From positions 1 through 64,000 of the forward strand of contig NZ_SSMY01000005.1 in assembly GCF_004799495.1 (NCBI RefSeq): a stretch of DNA of 64,000 nucleotides, given 5' to 3'. The stretch comes from Sphingomonas sp. (GTDB lineage Bacteria > Pseudomonadota > Alphaproteobacteria > Sphingomonadales > Sphingomonadaceae). A program made the position numbers and the translations under genes. Each line of letters begins with the position of its first letter. Position 1 is the stretch's first letter. Under the pieces are notes generated by a model. That model made no database searches. It was not told where the DNA came from and saw only the letters and a program-made list of their open reading frames with translations. Shown here piece after piece: positions 1 to 8,445 of this stretch.

Positions 1-93
1 GCAGGTCGCCGTGTCCCCCGGACACGGCTAAACCGTCCGGGGGACGGTTTACCTGCGCATCGTCACTTGCTTGCGCGTAGCTTTGGCTACGCG
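1..93. repeat. Clustered palindromes at the window edge, cloverleaf-like
   Basis: Bases 1-6 (GCAGGT) pair with 51-56 (ACCTGC). Between them lie two hairpins with 9-bp stems, 8-28 (loop CCC at 17-19) and 30-50 (loop GGG at 39-41). The two loops are complementary to each other. A further hairpin, GCGTAGC-TTTG-GCTACGC, lies at 75-92. The stretch is downstream of xrtA, so it could end that transcript, but there is no T-run. It looks like a structured intergenic repeat and may extend beyond the window start. Confidence 0.6.
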
Positions 94-146
94 ACTGCGC
101 TGCGTTCCTTGCCAGCGGGCTTCTCCGGGCGATCACGATCCCCATC

Positions 147-1697
147 CTAATTGAGTTTGGACCCTGAGTTCGCCATCCCCGCGCTGCGATCCGCCAGCCC
201 ATCGAGCGGGCCGAGCGCCGCGAGGAACCTCGCCATCGCCGCGCGCGCATCATGCCCCGGCAGTACTTCGGCCGACAGATGGATCGCCACCGCGCGTTGC
301 GGACCACCGAACAATTTGGCCTTGAGCGTCTGGAGCTTCACGATCTTCCCGCTGCTGGTCGTCACGTCGCCGACGCGGTACCATGTTGCGACGTAACGCT
401 CCACCGGTCCCGCCGCGGTCATGTCGATCACTTCGCCGCCGTCGAGGTCGTCGAGTTTCTTGACGAACACCCAGCGGTCGTCCTGCTGCATGATGCCGAT
501 TCCGAACCCGACAATCTCCTTGCCCTGGCGCTGGCTGCCATAGACCGCGATAGCGAGATCGACCGCGTTGCCGTCGGCGTCGACATAGCGGCCGAACAAT
601 TGGTGGTCGGCGCCGGGATAGGTCGGCGTCCACGGCGCGCGGGTGCTGACCGGGCCGCGAGTCCAACCCGCGACTTCGGGCAAGTCGATATGCGCGGGGA
701 GCGGTTGCGACCGGCCGGCGATCGCCGCGCTCCACGCCGGGAACACCGCAGCGGTCGCCAGCACCAGCGCGCCCGCGACAGCGAGATCGAGCCGCCAGCG
801 GATTGGCCCCTGCAACTTTGCCGGATCGAATGCCGGCGCATCGGGCGCGCGGTCGAACCACTTCCACCCGATCGCCAGCACCGCCGCCATCACCAGCCCG
901 AAGAACACCCAGCCGAACACGATATGGTCGTACCCCGTCGCTTGCTCGACGCTGGTCAGCACCGCGGCGTAGATCGTCCCGAACGCGCGCACGCCGTTCG
1001 CCAGCACCGGCACGACGATCGCCATCGCCATGAAGACCATGCGCCGCGGCCAGGTGCGATAGCAGAGGTTGGCGACGAGCACGCCATACGCCACCATCGC
1101 GATCACAAACTTAGAGCCCGAGCATGCTTCCGCCACCTCGAAATATTTGTCGCCCGCGGTGATCAGCACGCCGTTCACCGTCGCGGCCACGCCGACGAGG
1201 TGCAGCAAATGCATCGTGATCCACACCGTGATCGTCTGGAGCGGCGGCTCGAGGAAATCGCCGAACGGCACAAGGAACAGCGCATAGGCAAGCGGGAAGA
1301 GCAGCCCGCGCGCGACATTTGGACCGAGCGTCGTCACCGCCGCGCCCTGCAGCATCATCACCAACCCGAGATGCCGCGCGAACGACACCCCCGCCGCATC
1401 GCCGAGCAGCCAGCCGAATCCGCCCGCCGCGACGAGCGCCAGCCCCGGCGCCCACGACTGCGGCGTCAGCTGCGCGAGTTCCCCGCGTCGGATCCATACC
1501 AGCCAGGCGATCACCGGCGCGATGAACAGGCAATGCCCGAAGGTCGTGTTGGTCCAGTAGAGCGTCGCCAGATCGCCGACGTCGCGGCGAAACATCAGCA
1601 ACAGCGCCGCCGCGACGATGCCGAGCGCGAGCAGCGGCCGGCGCCAGGCGGGCGCGACCACGAAACTCTTCGGAACGCGTTGGGCGATACTGGTCAT
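147..1697 (-). CDS. xrtA: Exosortase A with fused EpsI domain
   Basis: This is a 516-residue protein. It should be an inner-membrane transpeptidase-like enzyme that cleaves and sorts PEP-CTERM proteins. The N-terminal 280 residues are a run of hydrophobic helices carrying the exosortase catalytic residues: Cys192 in EACSGS, Arg237 in NGVRAF and His258 in YDHIVFGW. After a linker, residues about 310-510 form a soluble EpsI-type domain, a fusion known for exosortase A. It is the last gene of the minus-strand run and overlaps the upstream glycosyltransferase gene by 4 nt (ATGA), so it is probably translationally coupled to it. Family assignment is firm. The sorted substrates are not in this window. 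Confidence 0.93.
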   Translation of the reverse strand: MTSIAQRVPKSFVVAPAWRRPLLALGIVAAALLLMFRRDVGDLATLYWTNTTFGHCLFIAPVIAWLVWIRRGELAQLTPQSWAPGLALVAAGGFGWLLGDAAGVSFARHLGLVMMLQGAAVTTLGPNVARGLLFPLAYALFLVPFGDFLEPPLQTITVWITMHLLHLVGVAATVNGVLITAGDKYFEVAEACSGSKFVIAMVAYGVLVANLCYRTWPRRMVFMAMAIVVPVLANGVRAFGTIYAAVLTSVEQATGYDHIVFGWVFFGLVMAAVLAIGWKWFDRAPDAPAFDPAKLQGPIRWRLDLAVAGALVLATAAVFPAWSAAIAGRSQPLPAHIDLPEVAGWTRGPVSTRAPWTPTYPGADHQLFGRYVDADGNAVDLAIAVYGSQRQGKEIVGFGIGIMQQDDRWVFVKKLDDLDGGEVIDMTAAGPVERYVATWYRVGDVTTSSGKIVKLQTLKAKLFGGPQRAVAIHLSAEVLPGHDARAAMARFLAALGPLDGLADRSAGMANSGSKLN

Positions 1698-2890
1698 GCC
1701 GCATCCCTCACGGATCGCTCGGCACTAATAAACGCGTCAAGCGGCGCGAGCCGAGCGGCCCAGCCATAGCGCTTGCGCACCTGCTCGCGCGCACGCCGCC
1801 CCAAGGCTTCCGCCTGATCTTGGTCCTCGAGCAGACCGTTCACCGCCTGCGCGATTCCGTTCGCTCCCCGGCCAACGCGGATAGCGTCCTCGTGATCGAT
1901 GCCCTCTGCCGCTGGCCCGCTCACGACGACGGGCCGCGCCATCGCCATCGCTTCGAGCACCTTGTTCTGGATCCCGCGCGCGATCTTGAGCGGCGCGACG
2001 ACGCACGCCGCCGCCGCAAGCCAGCCGCGTACATCGGGGACTTCGCCGGTGACGATGACCGCATCGCTCGCCAACGCGCGGACCTCCACAGTCGGATTGC
2101 GCCCGACGACAGCGAACCGCGCGGCGGGGTGCGTCGCGCGGATAGTCGGCAGGATGTCACGCGCGAACCACGTCATCGCATCGACATTTGGCCGGTAATC
2201 CATCTGGCCAGTGAAGACGATGAGCGGCCCACCCCCGCCCACCGCGTCGAACCGCGCGGCAGGATCGAATAAATCGGTGTCGATCCCGTTCTCGACCACC
2301 ATCACGTTCGCCGCGCCCGTCTTCTGCCGAAACAGATCAGCCTCCGCCGCACTGACAAACAGGCTCGCATCGACGCGGCGCGCGGTCGCCCGCTCGAACG
2401 CTTCCAGCTTGTCCGCCTCGCGCGTCATCAGCCAACGCATCGGGCCGTGCGCGTCCTTCGCGTAATCGGCGAACTTCAGCGAATCCATGTCGCAGAAATC
2501 CATGATCACGCGCCCACCGAAATCCGCCGGGACGTACTGCGCCATCTGGCCAGAGAAGACGTAGATCGTGTCGATCGCTTCGCGCGCCAGCACGTCGGCG
2601 ACCGCATCGCGCATCGCCGCGCTGTCGAACGCGGTCAGCGAGGCCGGCTTGCCCTGCGCCAGCGCCTCCAGCGTCGCCGCAACGCGCGACTTGCCGCGCC
2701 ACAGCACCTTGCGGCTTGCGGTGAGCGGCGCCAGCCCGGTATCGTCCAGATCGCGCCGGTCGTCGGCGAAGGCGAGCAAATGCACGCGCTTCTTCGCCGC
2801 CAGATATTTGAGTACGTTATACGCTCGGATCTTGTCCCCGCGGTCGGGCGGGAACGGCGATCGATGCGCAAGGAATAGCAAGTCGCCCAT
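1694..2890 (-). CDS. XrtA-associated glycosyltransferase (TIGR03087 type, GT4-like)
   Basis: This is a 398-residue GT-B glycosyltransferase. The start is the ATG giving MGDLLFLAHRSPFPPDRGDK, typical of the PEP-CTERM/XrtA glycosyltransferase family, with the early R-x-P-x-P-PDRGDKIR signature. The C-terminal half has the sugar-nucleotide-binding region: VVENGID, VFTGQMDYRPN, and the acidic EGIDHEDAI. It should add a sugar to a lipid-linked or nascent exopolysaccharide at the cytoplasmic face; the sugar cannot be told from sequence. Its ATG shares one base with the stop of the FemAB gene upstream, and its end overlaps xrtA. An open frame continues upstream of this ATG but is only a shadow of neighbouring genes. 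Confidence 0.88.
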   Translation of the reverse strand: MGDLLFLAHRSPFPPDRGDKIRAYNVLKYLAAKKRVHLLAFADDRRDLDDTGLAPLTASRKVLWRGKSRVAATLEALAQGKPASLTAFDSAAMRDAVADVLAREAIDTIYVFSGQMAQYVPADFGGRVIMDFCDMDSLKFADYAKDAHGPMRWLMTREADKLEAFERATARRVDASLFVSAAEADLFRQKTGAANVMVVENGIDTDLFDPAARFDAVGGGGPLIVFTGQMDYRPNVDAMTWFARDILPTIRATHPAARFAVVGRNPTVEVRALASDAVIVTGEVPDVRGWLAAAACVVAPLKIARGIQNKVLEAMAMARPVVVSGPAAEGIDHEDAIRVGRGANGIAQAVNGLLEDQDQAEALGRRAREQVRKRYGWAARLAPLDAFISAERSVRDAA

Positions 2891-3963
2891 CAGCCCAGGC
2901 CTTTGGCGATCACCGGCCCCATCGTGTTGGCGAGCCATAGCGGCAGTTTCTTCCACACCGCGACCTGCAGCCGGTATTTGGGGCTCATCGGGTTCATTTC
3001 GCGTGGGCGTTCGCCCGCCGCGACGCGTTTCGCATAGCGCAGCGGCACGCCCTCGAACCCCCAATTCTTCTTGAACGCGGCGACCCCGGTGCCAGCCTTC
3101 GATCGCCCGAAATCGTACCGCGTGCAGCCTTTGTTGGCGCGCGCATGCCGCATCAGTTCGTAATAGAGCCGGTCGTTGGCCTTGAGCGCCCGCGCCTCGC
3201 GCGTGCCGCCGCCCCAGAACGGATAGACGGTGCCGTTGAGATAAAGGCTGAACACCGATGCGTGCGGCGTGCCCTTGTGGCTGATGGTGACCACATCGGC
3301 ACGGTCGCCGAGTTCCTTCGCCACCTCGCGAAACAGCTTCGCCGGGAACACCGGCGTGCCGAGGTTGCGGACGCTTTCCGAAAACACCGTGTAGTGCATC
3401 GCGAGGTCGTTCGGCCAGTTGCCGATGGCGACCTGCAGATCGCCGTCGAGCGACTTTCGCACCTCGGCGCGCTGCTTGCGCGGGATCGCGAGCAGTTCGG
3501 CCTCGTCGTCCTTCGCCAGATCGCGCGAGAAGCCGAGATAGGTCGTTTCGTCGACGATCCACCCCTGCCCCGGCGCCGGGCCGCCGCGCAGTTCGAGGCT
3601 GGGGCAGCCGAGCTTTTCCGCCAGCACCCAAGCCGACGCCGCCAGCGCTTCGGCCACCGCGTCGCGCCGCGTCAGGATGCCGCCATCGACCGCGAACCCG
3701 ATCGACACCAGCGCCTTGCCGAACAAGGGCGAGCGGATTTCGGTGAGCGGCAGCACGCCCGCGATCTCGCCGTCGGCCTGCTCGGCGATCAGGCAATGCG
3801 CGGTCTGGCCGCAGGCGCGCGCGACCGCGACGTTCCAGCCGGCCAGGTGGAACGGCGTCGCATCGGGATGCGCCCGCACATAGTCGTCGATCCGCGCCCG
3901 CGTCGCGGGATCGGTCAGGTCCGCCGGGACGATCGCGACCAGGGTGGAGATGGGCGCGTTCAT
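2890..3963 (-). CDS. FemAB-like XrtA/PEP-CTERM-associated protein
   Basis: This 357-residue protein has the GNAT-like double fold of the FemAB/peptidoglycan-bridge aminoacyltransferase superfamily. The start MNAPISTLVAIVPADLTD fits the exosortase-associated family. The second GNAT half is recognisable from VFSLYLNGTVYPFWGGGT and YELMRHARANKGCTRYDFGRSK. Family members elsewhere move amino acids from aminoacyl-tRNA; in XrtA loci the acceptor is unknown, and a role in decorating the exopolysaccharide is inference. It overlaps the deacetylase gene upstream by 4 nt and abuts the glycosyltransferase downstream, placing it inside one operon. Confidence 0.85.
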   Translation of the reverse strand: MNAPISTLVAIVPADLTDPATRARIDDYVRAHPDATPFHLAGWNVAVARACGQTAHCLIAEQADGEIAGVLPLTEIRSPLFGKALVSIGFAVDGGILTRRDAVAEALAASAWVLAEKLGCPSLELRGGPAPGQGWIVDETTYLGFSRDLAKDDEAELLAIPRKQRAEVRKSLDGDLQVAIGNWPNDLAMHYTVFSESVRNLGTPVFPAKLFREVAKELGDRADVVTISHKGTPHASVFSLYLNGTVYPFWGGGTREARALKANDRLYYELMRHARANKGCTRYDFGRSKAGTGVAAFKKNWGFEGVPLRYAKRVAAGERPREMNPMSPKYRLQVAVWKKLPLWLANTMGPVIAKGLG

Positions 3964-4799
3964 GACAGCCGCTTTGCTTCGGCCGCGACGACCGCATCGA
4001 CCCGGCCCCAATCGTGCCGCGACACCAGCCCGCGCAATTTGCCCGCCATCGCGCCGAGCCGGCTGTAATGCCGCAGCCGCGACTTGAGCGGTGCGCGCGC
4101 GACGCGCGGCTGGTCGGGATCGACCTCCCACGGATGGAAATAGAACACCGCCGGGCGCGCTTCGCCGTTCGCGCGCGCGATTGCGGCATCGGTGATCGAC
4201 GCAGGGAACAGCCGAAAGAACCCGCCGCCCGTCGTGATCGGTTTCCCCGCCACGCTGCCGAGCGTGATCGGCAATTCGATCAAATCCGACCCCGCGACGG
4301 GCCGATAGGCGTGCTTCGGCGCGTCGGCCCAGCCATAATGGTCGTGCGCGAGCGGCGCGACACTCGATGAGTAACGATAGCCCTCTTCGGCCAATACCTG
4401 ATGCGCCCACGGCGTGCGCCGATCGATCGAGAAGCTCGGCGCGCGATAGCCGGTTACCTTCTGCCCCGACGCATTCTCCAGCGCGACGCGCGCGCGCTTC
4501 AAATCCGCGCGAAAGGCATCGACAGTGAAGGTGAACACGCGATCATGGTCCCAGCCATGGCTCGCCACCTCATGCCCCTCGTCGGCGATGCGGCGGATTA
4601 GCGCAGGATAGCGTTCCGCCACCCAGCCGAGCGTGAAGAACGTCGCCTTCACTCCGCTCTCGCCGAACAGGTCGAGCACCTTGCCGGTGTTATATTCGAC
4701 GCGGCTGCCCAGGCCGTCCCAATCGCTCTTCGCGATCACGCGTTCGAACGCGCCGACCTGGAACCATTCCTCGACGTCGACCGACAGGCCGTTCAGCAC
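3960..4799 (-). CDS. XrtA system polysaccharide deacetylase (NodB/DUF3473 type)
   Basis: This 279-residue protein is a NodB-fold deacetylase that should remove N-acetyl groups from a polysaccharide. The metal/catalytic pieces are visible: SVDVEEWFQ near the N-terminus (catalytic and metal Asp), SHGWDHDRVF (the H-x3-H-type metal motif) and RAPSFSID. The C-terminal FYFHPWEVDPDQPR is typical of the DUF3473 extension of exosortase-linked deacetylases. No signal peptide is seen, so it probably acts in the cytoplasm. It is 18 nt after the ATPase gene and overlaps the FemAB gene by 4 nt. Confidence 0.9.
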   Translation of the reverse strand: MLNGLSVDVEEWFQVGAFERVIAKSDWDGLGSRVEYNTGKVLDLFGESGVKATFFTLGWVAERYPALIRRIADEGHEVASHGWDHDRVFTFTVDAFRADLKRARVALENASGQKVTGYRAPSFSIDRRTPWAHQVLAEEGYRYSSSVAPLAHDHYGWADAPKHAYRPVAGSDLIELPITLGSVAGKPITTGGGFFRLFPASITDAAIARANGEARPAVFYFHPWEVDPDQPRVARAPLKSRLRHYSRLGAMAGKLRGLVSRHDWGRVDAVVAAEAKRLS

Positions 4800-4817
4800 G
4801 GTGTCCTCCTCGGGGCG

Positions 4818-5855
4818 TCAGGCCGCGCGGCCGCCGCGCGCGGCCGCCTCGTTACCCTCTACCCAATCGACCAGCAACGCCAGCACGCGGCGCAACGCGG
4901 CATCCTGTTCCTCCAGCCGCGCCTCGATCGCGGCGAAGCGGTCGGGCGACACCGTGACGGCGTCGTTGGCGGGGCGCGACATCGGCAGCGGCTCGGCAAC
5001 GGGCTGGGCCGACGGCGACGGCAACGGCAAGTGAACCACCGGCATGTCGCCCGCGATGTCCGCCGCGACCAGATCGACGGTGCGGCCGTCGATCACGTCG
5101 ATCTTCTCGATCGCGCCATGCAGCAGCACGCGCGCTGCCAACTGGTTGAGCCGGCGCGGCACGCCGTCCGACCCGCGATACAGCGCGGCGAGCGCTTCCT
5201 GCGTGAAATCGGGGCGGCCCTGCCAGCCGGCGAGCGACAGGCGGTGCGCCATGTACGGCTCGACTTCCTCGGGTCCCATCGGGTCGAGGTGATGCACCGC
5301 GATCACGCGCTGGCGAAGCTGTTCGAGCCGGTCGGAGCCGTTGAGCGCCGCGCGGAACTCGGGCTGGCCGAGCAACACGATCTGCAACAGCGCGTGTCCG
5401 CCCGCCTGGAAGTTGGACAACATGCGCAATTCCTCGAGCGCGCCGGTGTGCAGCGCCTGCGCCTCGTCGACGATCAGCAAGGTGCGCCGCCCGGTGCGCG
5501 CCATCGCGTGCAACCCGCGCTCGATCGCCGTCAGCAGCTGCGCCTTGGCGAGGCCGGCGCTGTCGACACCCAGCCCGTCCGCGACCATCCGCAACAAGTC
5601 GTCGGCATCGATCTGGGTCGACACCAGCTTGATCACGTGCAGCCGTTCGCGGTCGATCGTCGCCATCAGGTGCCCGACGAGCGTCGTCTTGCCGGCGCCG
5701 ACATCGCCGGTGATGACGATGAACCCCTCGCCCTGACTCAGGCCATAGCCGAGATAGGCCATCGCCTTGCGGTGCGTGGCGGTATCGAACCAGAATTTCG
5801 GATCGGGCGTCAGCGCGAACGGGCGTTCGCTCAATCCGTAATGGTCTTGATGCAT
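4818..5855 (-). CDS. XrtA-associated AAA/GspA-like ATPase (TIGR03015 type)
   Basis: This 345-residue ATPase has Walker A GDVGAGKT at about residues 50-57 and Walker B LLIVDEAQ. It begins MHQDHYGLSERPFALTPDPK, characteristic of ExeA/GspA-type ATPases. An ATG 9 nt upstream (5864) is possible, but the GAGG ribosome-binding site is better spaced for 5855. The C-terminal tail after about residue 270 is Pro/Ala-rich and low complexity, ending in a short predicted helix. It follows the outer-membrane protein gene by 11 nt. By analogy with GspA it may help assemble the envelope export machine; that is inference. Confidence 0.87.
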   Translation of the reverse strand: MHQDHYGLSERPFALTPDPKFWFDTATHRKAMAYLGYGLSQGEGFIVITGDVGAGKTTLVGHLMATIDRERLHVIKLVSTQIDADDLLRMVADGLGVDSAGLAKAQLLTAIERGLHAMARTGRRTLLIVDEAQALHTGALEELRMLSNFQAGGHALLQIVLLGQPEFRAALNGSDRLEQLRQRVIAVHHLDPMGPEEVEPYMAHRLSLAGWQGRPDFTQEALAALYRGSDGVPRRLNQLAARVLLHGAIEKIDVIDGRTVDLVAADIAGDMPVVHLPLPSPSAQPVAEPLPMSRPANDAVTVSPDRFAAIEARLEEQDAALRRVLALLVDWVEGNEAAARGGRAA

Positions 5856-5866
5856 CGTCACCATCC

Positions 5867-7492
5867 TCAGAACTGATACCGCGCGCCGAGCGTCGCCTGC
5901 GCCTGCGTCTGGTCGTTCTGGCCGTCCTGGCTGAACGTATAGACCCCGACCGACGCGGTCGTGCCGAGCCGTCCGAAGCTGCGCGAGAGTGACCCTGTCC
6001 CTCCCAGGCTCAGGATGCCGGGCGCCAACCCGCTGTCGTAATAATTGGCGAACAGGTCGCCGCTGAACGACGTCCGCGCGCCGATCGCCCGCGAATAGAA
6101 GAATTGCGCGTAATAGCTGTCGTCGCTGACGCCGTTGATCACGACGCCCGGGCTTTGCGGCGCGTAGAATTTGCGCGTGGCATAGCCGGCGCCGAAGCCC
6201 ATCGACGTGCTGCCGCGCGTCAGGCTGATCACGCCGTCGACTCCACGCGCGCGATACGTCGCGTTGGACACCGACTGGAACACCGAATTGAGGCACCCGC
6301 CCGTGGCGCCGCCGCCCGTAGTACCAAACGTGCAGCCGCTGAACTGCTGCATCAGCAGGTCGCGCGTCGCGGTGAATTCCTTGGGCAGGCCGCGGATACC
6401 GCGCTGCAACTGGGTGCCGAACGTCTCGACATCGTCATACACGCCGACCTGGAGCCCGACCCCGGCGCGCGGCGCGTAGCTGAGCGATCCGGTATAGGTC
6501 CACGAATCGTAGCGCCGACCGACCCGCGCCTCCAACGTGGTGCGCGGGCTGGGACGCCACAGCACGCCGGCGTCCCAATAGATGCCGTCGGTATTGTAGG
6601 CGATCCGCCGCGGCGAGTTGGGATCGGTGACGAAGCGGCCGTGGCGGTCGAGCACCGGATTGCCGCCCGCGTCGACCAGCGGGTCGCGCGAGCTGGACTT
6701 GATCTTCTCGTACCCGACGCCGCCTTCGACCGCGAAGGTGCCGCTCAACGGCTGAACGACATCGCCGCGCGCGTAGAGCCCGTCGAAACGGCCGTCGAGC
6801 TGCCCCTGGTCCTCGCGCGTCCACCCCACGCTCAGCGTCGCGCCGAACGGGGCCACCGTGCCCGACTTGAACCCGACCGACGCGGTCGCGAGCTGAGTCG
6901 TCGAATCGTCGAAATAATCGAGCGACGGGCTGCCCGGGGCGACCCCGGTCGAATTCGGCTGAGTCACCTTGGTGTAGCCGAACAGGTACGACGCGTTGAT
7001 CCCGATCGGGCCGCGCCCAGTCGACAGCGTCGGGCCGATATAGGCCGAATAGACGTTGCTGACGTTGCGGTCGTTGTTGCCGAAGAAGATCGGCGCCGCG
7101 CCGCGGATATCGGTCCGCGAGCGAGTCGCGATCCCGCCCGCGTCGATCGACAGCCCGCGCGCGACGCGCACCTGCGCGTTGGCGAGGCCTGTCACGACAT
7201 CGGCATCGCTCGACCTTTTGTCGTAGGCGAACTGATGCTCGTAGCGCGCGCTGATATTGACCGACACGCGCTGCGTCTCGACCGACGCATCGACCCCGGC
7301 CGCGGCCGAGGTGTAGGTCAGCACGTCGTCCGACTGCGAATCCCAGGTCAGCACCTGGTCGAGCTCGATATACGGAGTGATGCTCACCCGCCGCTGGCTC
7401 TTCGCCGCCCCTGCATCGCGGTCCTGCGCGACCGCCGGCGTCGCCGCCAGCAGCATCGCGAGCGCGACCCCGCCTGAAATCCTGCCGATCAT
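5867..7492 (-). CDS. XrtA/PEP-CTERM-associated outer-membrane beta-barrel (TIGR03016 type)
   Basis: This 541-residue protein has a signal peptide (MIGRISGGVALAMLLAATPA, cleavage after AVA-Q). The rest is alternating polar and aromatic strands ending in Phe (GARYQF), the usual C-terminal signature of outer-membrane barrels. It matches the PEP-CTERM-associated outer-membrane family by context and composition. It is probably a channel or scaffold for exopolysaccharide export, but function is not established. The ATG overlaps the stop of the tyrosine kinase gene upstream by 4 nt, which fixes the start. Confidence 0.85.
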   Translation of the reverse strand: MIGRISGGVALAMLLAATPAVAQDRDAGAAKSQRRVSITPYIELDQVLTWDSQSDDVLTYTSAAAGVDASVETQRVSVNISARYEHQFAYDKRSSDADVVTGLANAQVRVARGLSIDAGGIATRSRTDIRGAAPIFFGNNDRNVSNVYSAYIGPTLSTGRGPIGINASYLFGYTKVTQPNSTGVAPGSPSLDYFDDSTTQLATASVGFKSGTVAPFGATLSVGWTREDQGQLDGRFDGLYARGDVVQPLSGTFAVEGGVGYEKIKSSSRDPLVDAGGNPVLDRHGRFVTDPNSPRRIAYNTDGIYWDAGVLWRPSPRTTLEARVGRRYDSWTYTGSLSYAPRAGVGLQVGVYDDVETFGTQLQRGIRGLPKEFTATRDLLMQQFSGCTFGTTGGGATGGCLNSVFQSVSNATYRARGVDGVISLTRGSTSMGFGAGYATRKFYAPQSPGVVINGVSDDSYYAQFFYSRAIGARTSFSGDLFANYYDSGLAPGILSLGGTGSLSRSFGRLGTTASVGVYTFSQDGQNDQTQAQATLGARYQF

Positions 7493-8445
7493 TGGCCCTC
7501 GTCCTCCTGGCCGTAATAGCTGCCGAAGCGTGCCCCCCCCGGGGCGAACGAAACGCTGTTCAACAAAAGCTGGATGTGCTCGCACCCGTCGAGCCGGTGC
7601 ACCGCGTCGCGGATGTCGCTTTCGGGCGTGCGGTCGGCACGCACCACGAGCATCACTTGCCCGACGTGCAGCGCCAGCACCGACGCCGGGGATGCGGCCA
7701 GCGCGGGCGGCGAATCGAAGATCACGACACGTTCGGGATCGGCGGCGAGCAACTGCGCGATCAGTTCGGGCGTGCGCCCGCTCGCGATCAACTCGGTGTC
7801 GGAGGTCGACCCGGCGCCCGCGGGCAACAGGCTGAGATTGGGGATGTCGGTACCGACGATGCACGGCTCCACGTCGATCGCCGGATCGCCTAGCGCGTCC
7901 ATCAGGCCGGGACCGTCGGACACGCCGAGGCGGTTCATCACGCCCGGCTTGGCGAAATCGGCATCGACCAGCAGTACGCGCAGGTCGCGCTCCGCCGCCA
8001 TCGAGATCGCGAGATTGACCGCGCAATAGGTTTTGCCGTCGCCCGGCTTGGGCGAACAGACGAGCATCGTGCGCGCCTTGGCCGGATCGCTTGCGGCGAG
8101 GCGGCGTGCGGTCAGCAGCAACTCGCGCTTGGCGAGCCGGAATTCCTCGGCGAGCACGCCGACCGGGGCGCCGGGCACGAGCAGGCCGTTGTCGGCCAGC
8201 AGCGCGCGGTCGATCTCGGCGTGGCGGCTCGGGACCGGCGGCGCGCTGCGCGGCACGGGCGCGAACGCGACCGGCGACGGCGCGACCGGAGCGGCTGCCG
8301 CCGGCGCGCTGATCGGCCTGGCCACCGGCGCGGGCGGCAAATCGTCGAGCGGGATCGGCGCGCTGCGGAAATGCGCCGAGAAATCGTACGCTTCTGCCGC
8401 GCGTTCGAGCAGCGAACCCTGTTTGTTGATGATCGGCTTGTTCAT
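7489..8445 (-). CDS. XrtA-associated tyrosine autokinase (CpsD/CapB family)
   Basis: This 318-residue cytoplasmic BY-kinase has Walker A SPKPGDGKT at residues 131-139 and Walker A' VDADF at about 160-164. A Pro/Ala-rich N-terminal segment (about 37-80) precedes the kinase core. The C-terminus carries only a Tyr pair (GSYYGQE) instead of a long Tyr cluster. Such kinases pair with a Wzz-like membrane partner, here the next gene upstream, which overlaps by 4 nt, to control exopolysaccharide chain length and export by cycles of autophosphorylation. Confidence 0.9.
   Translation of the reverse strand: MNKPIINKQGSLLERAAEAYDFSAHFRSAPIPLDDLPPAPVARPISAPAAAAPVAPSPVAFAPVPRSAPPVPSRHAEIDRALLADNGLLVPGAPVGVLAEEFRLAKRELLLTARRLAASDPAKARTMLVCSPKPGDGKTYCAVNLAISMAAERDLRVLLVDADFAKPGVMNRLGVSDGPGLMDALGDPAIDVEPCIVGTDIPNLSLLPAGAGSTSDTELIASGRTPELIAQLLAADPERVVIFDSPPALAASPASVLALHVGQVMLVVRADRTPESDIRDAVHRLDGCEHIQLLLNSVSFAPGGARFGSYYGQEDEGQ

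Noticed and set aside
252-1769. Long plus-strand frame opposite xrtA
   Set aside because: Arg/His/Asp-rich low-complexity translation typical of antisense shadows in GC-rich DNA; xrtA on the other strand has all its catalytic motifs.
1694-4189. Very long open frame joining the glycosyltransferase to upstream sequence
   Set aside because: The upstream half is antisense/out-of-frame to the deacetylase and FemAB genes; the family N-terminus begins at the ATG at 2890.
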